Positions 25,201 through 36,149 of a stretch of DNA of 64,000 nucleotides are shown here, in pieces. The stretch comes from Hemileia vastatrix. Lineage: Eukaryota; Basidiomycota; Pucciniomycetes; Pucciniales; Zaghouaniaceae. The stretch lies in contig JASXTE010000015.1 in the NCBI GenBank assembly GCA_030280995.1, forward strand, positions 22,650,501 through 22,714,500. The letters are read 5' to 3'. Positions within the stretch are counted from its first letter, which is position 1. The number at the start of each line of letters is the position of its first letter. The position numbers were made by a program, and so were the translations under genes. The notes below the pieces were generated by a model, which saw only the letters and a list, made by a program, of their open reading frames with translations, had not been told where the DNA came from and made no database searches.

Positions 25201-25380
25201 TGACTATAAATACATTGATTTGCAAATCATTTTTCTTGATTAATTTTTTTCAGTTTTGTTGTCATTTTCTCATCTTATCATTATTAGCTTTGGGTAGTAA
25301 GTTAAAAGGGTATTTGAGGTGTATTGAAAACATTGTGGAAGGGAGGAAAAAGACATTGACATCTAGACAACAAACTTTTT
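25201..25380 (+). repeat. 180-bp direct repeat, unit 1 (copy 1)
   Basis: TGACTATAAA to CAAACTTTTT recurs at 26850-27029 with about 93% identity. It begins a few bases after MITE-1. An open frame with the sequence LLALGSKLKGYLRCIENIV crosses it, after a pyrimidine-rich TTTTTTTCAG that looks like a splice acceptor. It may be an exon remnant of a duplicated gene; no family is recognised. Confidence 0.75.
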
Positions 25381-25573
25381 TAAAAATTGTTCAAAACATC
25401 TAATGTATAGGGCAGAAAGGTTTTAAGTACATAGTATGTTTTTACATGTTAAGTCATGCTTACTTTTTAAGGTCCCTTTATGGTATACCTAAATTTTATA
25501 CACAATTTCCTAATTTTAAATTGGATGAAATGACATTATCAATGGTGGATATTTGTAATTGAATGTTTAGATA

Positions 25574-25695
25574 CACTGCAAACATTTTGATATCGCATCA
25601 TGCCTGATGCGACTGTCCGTCGCACGCATCCCCCGCCAAATGTGTGCGACGGAAAGAAGCATCAGGGTTGATGCGACATTAGAATGTTTGTAGTG
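25574..25695. mobile_element. MITE-2, CACTG-ended, 122 bp (copy 1)
   Basis: The terminal inverted repeats pair over about 40 bp (CACTGCAAACATTTTGATAT against CACTACAAACATTCTAATGT in the reverse complement). ATA flanks both sides (25571-25573 and 25696-25698). The core is unusually GC-rich for this window (GTCGCACGCATCCCCCGCC). It shares the CACTGCAAA tip with MITE-1, so one transposase source may have mobilised both. Confidence 0.85.
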
Positions 25696-25710
25696 ATAGG
25701 TACAAAATAA

Positions 25711-25785
25711 GGTAGCCTAGTAGTTAGTTCCAACCATGGCTGGCACCAAAAACACAAGAGAACCTGGGTTCAAACCCCAACCTTG
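25711..25785 (+). other. tRNA-like segment (possible SINE head with A and B boxes)
   Basis: TAGCCTAGTAG (25713-25723) fits an A box and GGGTTCAAACC (25766-25776) fits a B box. The B box sits in a T-arm-like stem (TGGG-TTCAAAC-CCCA). No acceptor stem closes, so it is not a functional tRNA gene. The pattern is that of a tRNA-derived SINE or other pol III promoter. The second copy is at 47959-48033. Confidence 0.5.
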
Positions 25786-26047
25786 TCAACATAAGAAGTT
25801 TAAAAAAGTCAGATTCGTTGTTAAAGAAGCTGATGAACCTGGAAACCAAGTTGCAGGTGTAAAAAGAAAACATGATGAAATATTAGATGAGGAGGATGAG
25901 GAGGATGAGGTGACAGATGATGAAGTTAATCATGAAATGATGAGGAAAAAAAGGAAATTTGAAGAATTCATTGGTAATAGGGAGGAATGTTATAGAGAGG
26001 GGTGTAACACAAGGGAGAAAACGGTAAATAGATGCTGTGTTCAATAA
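25736..26047 (+). CDS. hypothetical acidic/basic low-complexity ORF, 103 aa (copy 1)
   Basis: The ATG lies between the A and B boxes of the tRNA-like segment. The product has a basic start, a Glu/Asp run (LDEEDEEDEVTDDE), a nuclear-localisation-like KKRKF and a Cys-containing tail. Copy 2 at 47984-48295 differs by one residue (Met to Thr). It may be a fortuitous frame through a SINE-like unit; translation is unproven and no family is recognised. Confidence 0.3.
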   Translation: MAGTKNTREPGFKPQPCQHKKFKKVRFVVKEADEPGNQVAGVKRKHDEILDEEDEEDEVTDDEVNHEMMRKKRKFEEFIGNREECYREGCNTREKTVNRCCVQ

Positions 26048-26849
26048 ACATACTAAATTCATTTAATTCAGTATGTGAATTGAATCAAATTTCTATTTGC
26101 CATTTTTTTTACCCCTGTTTCATTTCCATCAAAAATTTAATTAAAAAAATTAACAAATTACCATAATCAAAAAATATGGTATAATATATTTCTTTTAACT
26201 TTACAATAGTGCTAATGCATGATTTATGTACAAAGATTAGCTTGTCCAACTATATTACTCAAAAAACTAACACTTGATAACATCATTCCTTAACTTCTTG
26301 GTATCTAGATGTACACAAAATTACACTTCTAAAAATGCTAATGTATCTTCAAGTGGGCTTGTTGAATCTTTGTAATCTACTTGTTTAAATTCTTATCATT
26401 CCCAAAAAATAAAGCATATATGTCACAGGGGAAAATGGTGAACTATATGTCTATTTCTGTTTTTTGACCCTAATAAATGACTAGCTTTGTTTTGTTTTTA
26501 ATCATTGAATGTATATTCTGAGCCTTCCTTAATTTTTTCCTAGGAAGAAGATTAAGGTGGTGTGGTGTAGGTGTACATTTCAAAAAGGAAGAGGAGGCAA
26601 AAAATAGACTTTTCAGATGTATCCATGAAGATGAGAGGTTATGAGTCAAGGAGATGCCAATGTCAGAAAAACTAAAAAAAAAGGTGGAGTAAAAAGTAGT
26701 CACTCCAAAAATGAGAATTAGTGTTTTACCCTTAATCAAAAAACTGAACTAGATATCTAATTCAGAAATTTTTCCCCTTTTAAGTGCACCAGACATCTGA
26801 TGGGTTTTTCTAAATTCATTGAACAATTTTTTATGTGATACTTGTAATT
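26048..26849. other. AT-rich flank in segmental duplication copy 1
   Basis: No gene is recognised. Matching sequence in copy 2 shows only scattered substitutions and short A-run length changes. Confidence 0.5.
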
Positions 26850-27029
26850 TGACTATAAAGACATTTATTTTCAAATCATTTTTCTTGATTAATTTTTTTC
26901 AGTTTTGTTGTCATTTTCTCATCTTATCATTATTAGCTTTGGGTAGTAAGTTAAAAAGGTATTTGAAGTGTATTGAAAGCATTATGGAAGGGAGGAAAAA
27001 GACATTGACATTTAGATAACAAACTTTTT
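26850..27029 (+). repeat. 180-bp direct repeat, unit 2 (copy 1)
   Basis: This is the second unit of the repeat at 25201-25380, with the same splice-acceptor-like TTTTTTTCAG and the same open frame (LGSKLKRYLKCIESIM). It is followed by A/G-rich low-complexity sequence up to 27300. Confidence 0.75.
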
Positions 27030-27336
27030 CTTTTTCTTTACAAAAAAAAAAAAAGAGTGAAAAGAGAAAATAAAACATAATAAAAATAAATAAAAGAAAA
27101 GAAAAGAAATTCAAAGAGAAAGAAAAGAGAAAGAAAATAAGATAAGAAAAAGATTAAAGAATTTCATTTCTCCAGAAAAAAAATAAAAATCTGAAACCAA
27201 GTAATAAATAAAAGTAATCATAATCATAACCAAAGTAATTAATAAAGATAAATAAGAAAAAAAAATCAAAGAAGAAGAAAAAAGATAAATATTAATTCAA
27301 AAAAAAACCCCATATCACCACCATCACCACCAGCAC

Positions 27337-28608
27337 TGTCAGCCAGGCTATACCAGGAGCCCAGTAAATTTTACGTCAAATTACTGGAACTAAAAGAGTA
27401 CATAAAAATATGCTTATGAAGTATATAAATTTATCTTATATTGCATAAAGAAATGATATAATTATTTTTTTAAATATATATAAGTATTATATTAATTTTA
27501 CTATTATATAAATTTTTTATACATTTAAATTAAGCATGATATACATTCAATAAATTATGGCGCATTTTTATTTATTTAATAAATAGAAATTAATAATTAA
27601 TTAATTACAAACATATATTATAAATTATAAATGAAAATTTAACTTATAATGTAATTAAATTAATTAATTAAAATTATATATTAAATAAGGCCATACATAT
27701 CCTATTAAACAATAATATTGAGCGCTTTTTTGACCCATAATTGTGTCAGTAAAATTAATAAATAAATTATAACACTTATTTAATAAAATGGTATTAAAAA
27801 TCTCACTTTAAATTAGAGATAGCATTAAATTAATTATTTGTTTCAATTAAACTAGTTATTGAATTAATTAAATAGTTAAAAAAATTAATTAAAATTGCTT
27901 TATACTGGATTGAATCAATTGCATGGATTTTTGTGTGAAAATAATTCTATTTGTTTTAATTAAACCCTTTACATCTCACTGTAATATCTATTTTGGGTTA
28001 TTTTACTCACTTTTATTATGTTTCAGACTTACTTAGTTACTAATTATTTTTACTAATTGTTTTGGGAACTTATGGTGAGAAAATTGGTTACTTACTCACA
28101 GGTTTAGTTTATTGTTTCATGTTTTTATCTCAATCTCTATGTTTTAATTCTGTTCTTTTATATTCTTGTTTCATTTTATTAATATTTTGTAATTACTCAT
28201 TTGTGGTGCTTTAGAGGGTCCTTTGCCTATAAAATGCTTTGGATAATCCCCTCTGGCTGCATCACATATTATACACTCAACTCAAATACAATTTTAAATA
28301 TTTTACATTTTTTTTTTATTAGAATTATAAGTCTAAATTTAAAAGTAAATATATTATCTAAGGTTGCTATAAGTCTATAAATAATTATAATTGTGAAACG
28401 CGCACTGCTATATAACTTACAAGATTTAAATATTATAAATTGAACCTCACTGTTGTGTCACTGCTCAAATCTCGTCATAGCATTTCTTTATTTTTTCTCT
28501 CTTACTTTCTTAAGCTATCAATTATTATAAAAATATATTTTATCATTTTCCTTTAGTTCCTTTAAGTTTCTTCTCCCTTTTCTCCTTCTTCTAGACTACC
28601 GGCCAATA
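27337..28608 (+). repeat. Ty3-B 5' LTR (1272 bp)
   Basis: It starts TGTCAGCCAGGCTATACC, inserted in the CACC-rich end of segmental duplication copy 1, and ends CCGGCCAATA. It shares the GGCGCATTTTTAT and CCTATAAAATG blocks with the other Ty3 LTRs but is clearly diverged. Two bases later TGGGCGCC TTTCC starts the putative primer-binding site, at the same spacing as in Ty3-A. Confidence 0.85.
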
Positions 28609-29307
28609 ATTGGGCGCCTTTCCAAACAACAACAACAATACAAGACTTTGTGACAAACGTCATTGCGCATGGACCACCCAAGCCAAAAAGAAAATTTTTG
28701 CCGCGACCTTGTTTCGAACTTGGGTTTGATCTTTTAGGTTCATATTGAATTAGATAATATATTATTTTGAAGTGATTTCACAATCACTATAGTAAGTTAA
28801 CCTTTGCATCTCTCACTTATATTATTAAATTTTTATTGCAATAACAGTGATTGTGGCTTAATTGCTGATTCACTGAGTGTAAGTGTTCAATTTTTTTTAA
28901 TTTTTTATTATTATTCCTAGTTGACCATAATAGAGTAATACTCTTAGTCCTAGAAGATTATTAATTTTTAATAAATTATTAAATTAATTTTATTAAAATA
29001 TTTTTGATTTATTGGTTGACCATAATAGTACTCAGTACTTAGTCCCAATATTGCCAATATGTTATTTTTGGTATTATTATTTTGGTTGACTTATAAAACC
29101 TTTGTTGGTTGGTCCCATTATAATTATTGTTATTTCTTAATAAAAAATTGTAATTAAATATATTTGTATCACATTTTTTGTTAATTGATTTTTGAATAAA
29201 AATTTAAATTTTTTTTTGTTTTGTTAAAAATTCAATTATTTATATTTTATTTTGAAAATAACAATTTGAATCATTAAAATAATTTTGATTCTTTGTTCAC
29301 AGTTTCA

Positions 29308-29937
29308 ATGTCCAGTATTTTGGCTAAAAGCATGGATAACTTACATGTGGATGAGATTGAAGTGGATGTTGACACTGAATCTGTAGGTTCTTCTAAATTA
29401 ACTTACAAAAATTATTCAGCTGACAAAAAACCTTTAGGACGTGGAAATGGCAGGAGAAGTGGCAAACCCCCCTCACCAAAAATCTCTGAAAAAAGTAAAA
29501 CCTCTTATAAATCAGGAAATTCCACTCAAAGGTATAAAAATAAAAACAATACCACTGACTGAACAAGTACACAACCTGTCCAGTCACATCAAAAAACTGA
29601 ATGCAGAAAGTATGAAGTACAAGGCAAGAGTAGACACACTCTGGAAACAGATGCAGGAGTTATTAAATCCTAAGCAGGCTCAACCTCCTCCTTTTCCAGC
29701 CTCTCAGCCTCAGCCTCAACTTCAACCCCATCAGGCACCCAGCTCCTTCACTCAAAACCAAAGCACTCTGCAGGTGGAGCAGTGGAAATGGGATTACTTG
29801 ATGAACCATTACCAAAAGAATGTTCAGCAACCATTAGCTCAACACCCTGGCCCATCCAGGACACCAACCTACCATCCATCTACTCAGCCCCATCATTATC
29901 AGGGAGGCAGAAGAAAGAAGGCACAGGGGAAGCTTCG
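29308..29937 (+). pseudogene. Ty3-B gag N-terminus (main frame broken)
   Basis: The ATG at 29308 aligns with the Ty3-A gag start; both N-termini share MDN, VDEIE and a serine block. This frame meets a TGA at 29560-29562 and another stop about 110 bases later, while Ty3-A is open throughout. The broken part is exactly the part covered by the overlapping frame. Confidence 0.75.
29447..29937 (+). CDS. overlapping ORF in Ty3-B gag, homologue of 2356-2889
   Basis: It is open from an ATG at the position matching Ty3-A until the Ty3-C LTR cuts it after 164 codons. Conserved parts are the coiled coil (NLSSHIKKLNAESMKYKARV), the VEQWKWDYLM block, PGPSRTP and the basic GRRKKAQ near the tail. Protein similarity to Ty3-A is clearly visible, and most codon differences are synonymous third-position changes. 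The natural C-terminus is lost. Confidence 0.6.
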
Positions 29938-31060
29938 TGTCGGTCAATCGTCTAGAAGAAGGTAAGGAAAGAGGAAAAAATGGAGGAGGACAAGGAGAAA
30001 AATAAAAGAAATAAAATATAAAAGTTTATTTAGTTTATTTCAAGGAAAGCAACAACAAGTAACTTGAGAGATGACACAAAATGAGGTTCTTAGTAAATAA
30101 TAATATTATTCTAATGTAAGGGCTATGTGCGGCAGACACTGTGATTACTATCAGACTTAGAGCAACCTTTAAATTGTTATATAGAATTTTAATTAGAATT
30201 TTATTACTAATAAAAAGAATATAAACTTAATGTAAAAGTATATTAAATTTGTTGAGTGTATAGTAAGTGATCAGGCTACAGGGGATTATCCAAGGCCTTT
30301 TTATAGGCAATGGGCCCTCTGAAGCGCTACTATATTTGTAAATACAAGAAATATAATAGAATGAAACAAGAATCTAAAAGAATAAGTGAAACATAACAAT
30401 GTAGAGAGAAATATGAAACAAATAATTAAAAACCCCAATTAAGAATCCAATTTTCCCACAATTAACTCCCAAATCAGTAAGTAAAAATAGTGAATAACTA
30501 AACAAGCCTGGAACATAGGAACTATGAGAAAAATAATTCAAAACAGATGGTACAGTCTGATTTAAGGATTTTTAAGTGAAACAAAAAATATTTTGACGCA
30601 AAAAAATATGTAATTAATTTCAATTTAGTATTAATTAGTTTTTTCCTGACACAATTATGGGTCAAAAGAAGCGTCATTATTTATTGTTTAATGCTATAAA
30701 AAATGTTATTTAATATATAAATATAATTAATTAATTTAATTATATTATAAGTCAATTTTACACTTATAATTATAATATATGTTTTTAATTAATTAAATAT
30801 ATATTTATAATTATTAAATACATAAAAATGCGCCATTATTTGTAGAATATAAAATATATTATGTTTTAATTTAAATGTATATAAAAAATTTATATAAACA
30901 ATAAAATTAATATAACACTTATATGTAATAAGATACTTATATAATTTTATTATGCAATAAAATATTAATTTATATACATTAAATACAATTCTTAAGCCCT
31001 CTTTCAGGTCCTATAAGTTAACATATCATTTACTGGGCTCCTGGAATAGCCTGGCTGACA
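29938..31060 (-). repeat. Ty3-C 3' LTR (minus strand)
   Basis: This 1123-bp LTR is the reverse complement of the Ty3-A type: on the minus strand it starts TGTCAGCCAGG at 31060 after the polypurine tract and ends GACCGACA at 29938. The reversed TATA box is near 30300. The adjacent 5 bp in Ty3-B are CTTCG; the matching duplication at the other end is missing. Confidence 0.92.
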
Positions 31061-31094
31061 CTCCCTCACTCTAAAAAAAACAATAAAAAAAATG

Positions 31095-34000
31095 CTAAGA
31101 TTTTTTCTTTTTGTACTTTTTCAACAGAGTAGGCAGATTTGAAATCTCCTTGCCAGGTATCCATGCATCATGTTCAGATGATTTGTTCTTAAATCTCAAT
31201 AAATATTCAGTACCTCTTTCAGAAGTGATAATTCTATCATTGAGAATTTTATCAATTTCTGCTGTTTCTGTGACTTCCTGAGGGTTTTTCTTAGGTCTTC
31301 CCCTTCTTTTGGGAAATAAGTCACTGTTGGAAGTATAAATCTTAAGAAAAGAAATGGGAAAAACAGGATGTTTCCTATCATATGGAGAATACAATACAAC
31401 TTACACTGCATTATCACCAACCATTCTTTTAACAACAAATGGGCCTACAAAAGGATCTTTTAATTTGTGGTTACCTTGAAAATTGAAATGGACAGTAGAG
31501 ATCAACACTTCATCACCCTTGTTAAATGTGTATTCTTTATGGGATTTATCCCATCTTTTCTTTTCATATTCAAATGCTTTATCAATACAGCTCTGAGCAT
31601 GTTTTCTGCATAGCTGTTGCATTTGCATGAAAGATTTTACACCAGGGTGTAGTTCCAACTTAGGTAATTTACTATTGAGAATCTGAGCAGGAGTATGTGG
31701 GACATAACCTAACCAAAGCTCAAAAGGCTTTTTCTCAGTGACAGAATGAACAGTGCTATTATATGCAAATTCAAGACCAGGCAATAGAGTGACCCAATCA
31801 TGAGTAAATCTGTCATTGTCTTTATATTCTAAACCAAAGGCACAATACATTCTAATCATATCTTCCAGAGTTTGAATCATTCTCTCAGCTAGACCATCAG
31901 TCTGAGGATGGTGAGCTGTAGACAATTTTAACTCACACCCACAAATATCCATCAAAGAGGTCCAATATTCAGAAGTAAATTTAGGATCCCTATCAGAGAT
32001 AATGGATTTTGGAAAACCAATAATATTAAACATGTAAGACCACCATAAGAAAGCTAATTATTTGGTGGATACATCTTTGTGGGTTGGAATAAATTTGCAC
32101 ATTTTTGTGAATCTATCCACTATTACCCAACAAGAGTTAAAGCTGTCTTTACCTGCAACAGGAAGACCAGTGACAAAATCCATATTAATGATTTGCCAGG
32201 GAGCATTAGGTGCTTCAATATGTTGTAATAACCCTTCTCTCTTACCTGTCAACCTTTTAGATTTTTGGTAGGAATCACAAGATTCAACATATAATTTTGT
32301 GTCTTCAGACATATTAGCCCACCATGCAGTGTTTTTGATTCTAATCAATGTTTTTTCAAGATCAAAATGACCAGGTAATATTTCATCATGACAAAGTTTG
32401 AGGATAGTTTATTTAATAGAAGGAGGAATTACAATTACATTAGTAAGCTCTCTTCTATAATATATATGACCATCTTCAATAGAAAACTTTCCTTTACTCA
32501 AAGCATTTTGATACTTTGCAGGAAGAGTTTTTATTAATGCTTGAATTGAAGCATTCTTAGGATCATTTAAGATAGTAACCAATTTATTTAAATCAGAATC
32601 CTTCTCATATGAATCCAGTATTAATTGCAATAACTCTTCTTCCATATCCACTACAAATATACCATGGATATGAACAGTATCATCTTCAGGTACATAAGCA
32701 GGATTTGAGTCATTATTTGGCAGAGGCAATCTGGAGAGCATATCAACATTGGAGTGAAAATTTCCAGCCCTATGGATAATTGTCATCCGTCCTCTGTATT
32801 CTTGAACAGCAAGTTGCCACCTGAACATATGTCTGTTAGGTGTCTTCAGGTTTAAGAGGGACTTCACAGCACTACAGTCAGTTACCAATTCAAATTTTTG
32901 GTCATCTAGATAGTAATGAAGCTTCTCAAGAGCCCAAACAACTGCTAAGCACTCCAATTGAGTGGCACCATATTTCAATTCACTATTTCTTAAGGTTCTT
33001 AAAATATAACAAATTACAACCTCTGAGGATTTATCATTAATAATTTGTTTCTGGTGAAGGGCAGCACCCAGACCAATAAAGCTAGCATCTGTATAAAGGA
33101 CAAATGGCTTGTTAAAATCTGGAAGAGCCAATATAGGGGCTGTCATTAAGCAAATTTTTAATGTATCAAAATCTTTCTGACAGTCATTATTCCAGAGAAA
33201 GGCAACATCTTTTCTGGGCAGTTTTGTAAGAGGCAAGGCTATGACCTGATAATTTTTAATATATTGTCTATAATAGCCACACATCCCCAAAAACTTTGGA
33301 TTTCTCTTACAGAAGTTGGTGCTTTCACATTTTGGATGGCAGCAACTTTGTTTTGGTCTACACAAATTTGTAAGCCTGACACAACATGGCCAAGGACTTT
33401 CAAAGATTGAAAACCAAATTTACACTTTTTTAAGGATAAGGTCATATTGATTTCATCCATTTTTTGGAAAACTCTATTCAAGTAAATCATATGTTCATCA
33501 AAAGTTTTAGAAAAAACAATGATGTCATCAATATAAACCATGAGCCATCCTTCAATTATTTCTTGATGGAAAGTGTTATACATGACTTTTTGGAAAACTG
33601 AAGGAGCATTTTTAGGGCCAAATGGCATCCTAACATACTTATATATTCCCATATGAGTGGCAATAAGCAAAAAATTTTGAGAATTTTTTTCAACTGGAAC
33701 TTGATGATAACCTTTATTACCATCCAGACAACTAATAAATTTTGCACCTTGCAAGGTAGCATGTATTGAATTAATTCTGGGTAAAGGATAGATATCATCA
33801 ACAGTATAAGTGTTCAAAGCTCTGTAATCTCCACATAATCTAGCCTTATCTTTTTCATAAGAAATCAAGACTGGGGAGATGACACAATATTTGGGGGTGA
33901 CATCTACTTTCTCAATGATATTCATTTTTAATAATGTTGCAATATTATCTTCAATATCCTTTCTTTTTGATGGAGAAGCAGGATATGGTTTTTTCTTAAG

Positions 34001-36145
34001 AGTAGGCGGAATATCACTCAAGTTACAGAATAAGGTAATTTTCATTTCTTCCTGAACAATTCCCAAGACATGAGAACCATGAGCAAAAGCCATAGGGAAA
34101 GAGGTAATAGAGGCAATAATAGAATCCTTTTGGTCACTAGTTAACTGATCACCAAAAGAAGCAGTATTTATTTCATTTAATAAATCATCCATTTCAGTTG
34201 TTGTTCTGCTTTTACATTGGATTAGTGAGTTACAAGACTTTAACAGATGCCCAGAAGGTTTTCTAGAAGAGGAAATTTTGAATTTCTTTTTTCCATTCAT
34301 TCCTAAGGTGAAGCAATTATTTGCTGGGTCCAATTTCGCACCAAACATGGTTAAAATATCATTTCCCATAATAAACCAATTGCTTAAATTATCATTTTTC
34401 ATGACAAAAAATTCACAAATAGCTCTGAGAAAACCACCATTATATTTGAAGAATACAGATGTTTTGTATTTGCCAATAGGAATTAAGGTAGAACCATACC
34501 CCCTCCATTTTTCAGAAGTCATGGGTAATAATTTACTCAAATAATCCCTATCTACTGAAGCTTAAGCTTTTTCAGACACCACACTTCCTCCAGCACCAGA
34601 ATCAAGAACTACATCAACATTTTTACTATTAATGATAATAGGTGCCTTCAAAGGAGATATAGGTATAGAATTGTTAGTAATATCTTTAATTATCTCAGCA
34701 TTTTCCACTGAAGATAAATCCAATACACATTCTTCAGATATATTATTTAAATAATGGACATCCTGTTCCAACATTAAAACATCTTTAACAGATTCATTGT
34801 CATAGGAGATATTACTTTCACAGTCACTAGAAGAATTATTGACATCAAGTTCAACTTCATCAGTGTCATCATTTTGTTCAACAAGATGAATTTTCTTGTC
34901 ACAAACATGACCCTTCTGCCACGGTTTGCTACATTTATAACAAGTATTTGTTGCATATTTTTTAGGTGCAACTGGGGCAGAGGGTTTACCAGATTTTTCT
35001 GGGAGCTTTGTAGAAGGTTTATTCTGATCATTATAAGATTTACCAAGGTAATTCTTTGGTTCATATCTATGGTTGAGTAGTACCTCATTACAGATATTAA
35101 TGAAAGAAGAATTTTCCCTTACATGCTCAGTTCTAGCCACAATCAAATCTCTAAGAGAATTTGGTAATTTATACAAGATTTTATCTCTCCAAATATCATA
35201 ATCCATCTTTGGATCAATTGCTCTTAGGATTTTTGTTATTTTCATAAGAAAAACAATGGGCTTTTCAACAGAGGAGGATACATATCTAGTATCCTCATAC
35301 AGTCTTTGTTGAGCTAACCTGAATTTTGAACCACCAAACTGATTCTCAATCAAGGATTTCCAATCATTACATGTTTAATGATTGTTATCTAAAAGAACAG
35401 ATTCATACCACATCAAGGCTACATTGGAAAATAAAGAAATTAGCTTAGAAACAATTTCCTCATCAGGTAGTATATAAGATCTCTTCAAATTATCAATTCT
35501 TTGGATAAAGTGTTGCCAATCAGAGGAAGAATCACCATCAAAGGTAGGATATTGGTCCAACTTAGGCCAATTTTTCTGACTACTGGGATGGTCCATTTTC
35601 TGGTTTGAATTATTCATTATTAATAATTCTTGAAGTTTAGCCAGGTGTTCAGAAATCTCATTATTTACAGAACCAGCTGGTACATGACCATCACAAGATT
35701 TTTTGCTAGTAGCAAAAGATCTGACAGACTCATTGTCAGCTTTTTTAATGGCTGAAATATGAGGAAGAAAAGAGGAACTCTGTTCAGGTTCTTTTTCTTT
35801 ATTTCTATGCAGCTTATGGGCAGCATTCTCACTTATACCATGATTATTGATGGTCAAGGTTGAGAATTTTTCCTGCAGGTCAGAAACATAGTTTCTTATC
35901 CTTGGAATTTCAGATATCTGATCATTCATTTTTTCAAGAGATAAAACATTTCTGTCCTCAGAAACTGTGTGTTTGGTACTCAGTGCATGGAAATCATTCT
36001 TTAGCTTTTTAAACCCATTTTGTAGAGACTTTCTTTCACTTTTTAATGAATAATTTTCCTCAATAAGGGGTTTCAATTCACTTAAGGTCTTATGCAGATT
36101 GATATTCTTATCTGAGATAGCTCTATGGTCACTCCTTATTTGCTT
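31095..36145 (-). pseudogene. Ty3-C gag-pol, degenerate
   Basis: Order on the minus strand: gag coiled coil and capsid, zinc knuckle (CYKCSKPWQKGHVC near 34920), protease (DSGAGGSV near 34590), RT (YIDDI near 33530), RNase H (TDASF near 33085), integrase (33000-31500) and chromodomain (31220-31110). It is broken by stops where Ty3-A has codons: TAT to TAA near 35375, TTG to TAA at about 34563, GAA to TAA near 32409, 32057 and 31405, and a one-base deletion near 33295. A zinc-site Cys is also changed (CDSYQKSKR). It keeps the full A-run that is shortened in Ty3-A. Confidence 0.9.
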
Positions 36146-36149
36146 TTAT

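Larger units (their letters stand above)
22869..27334 (+). repeat. segmental duplication, copy 1 (~4.5 kb)
   Basis: From AAAGCTAAGCC at 22869 to CCACCAGCA near 27334 the sequence matches 45124-49657 in the same orientation at about 99% by eye, apart from length differences in low-complexity tracts. It carries the 209-codon ORF, two CACTG MITEs, the tRNA-like/103-codon unit and a 180-bp internal repeat. The right edge is cut by the Ty3-B LTR. Confidence 0.95.
27337..29937 (+). mobile_element. Ty3-B: 5' part of a Ty3/gypsy element
   Basis: LTR, leader and the start of gag are homologous to Ty3-A. It breaks off at 29937, where the LTR of Ty3-C (opposite strand) begins. The remainder of Ty3-B is not seen elsewhere in the window. 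Confidence 0.85.
29938..36145 (-). mobile_element. Ty3-C: 5'-truncated Ty3/gypsy element on the minus strand
   Basis: It is a close relative of Ty3-A, running from within the coiled-coil part of gag (about 36145) to the 3' LTR. The 5' LTR, leader and first third of gag are absent; at about 36145 the sequence switches to the unrelated Ty3-D element. The insertion into Ty3-B at CTTCG is inferred from the clean LTR edge. Confidence 0.9.

Noticed and set aside
25713..25776. Functional tRNA gene
   Set aside because: A and B boxes and a T-arm-like stem are present, but no acceptor stem pairs and no clear anticodon arm can be drawn.
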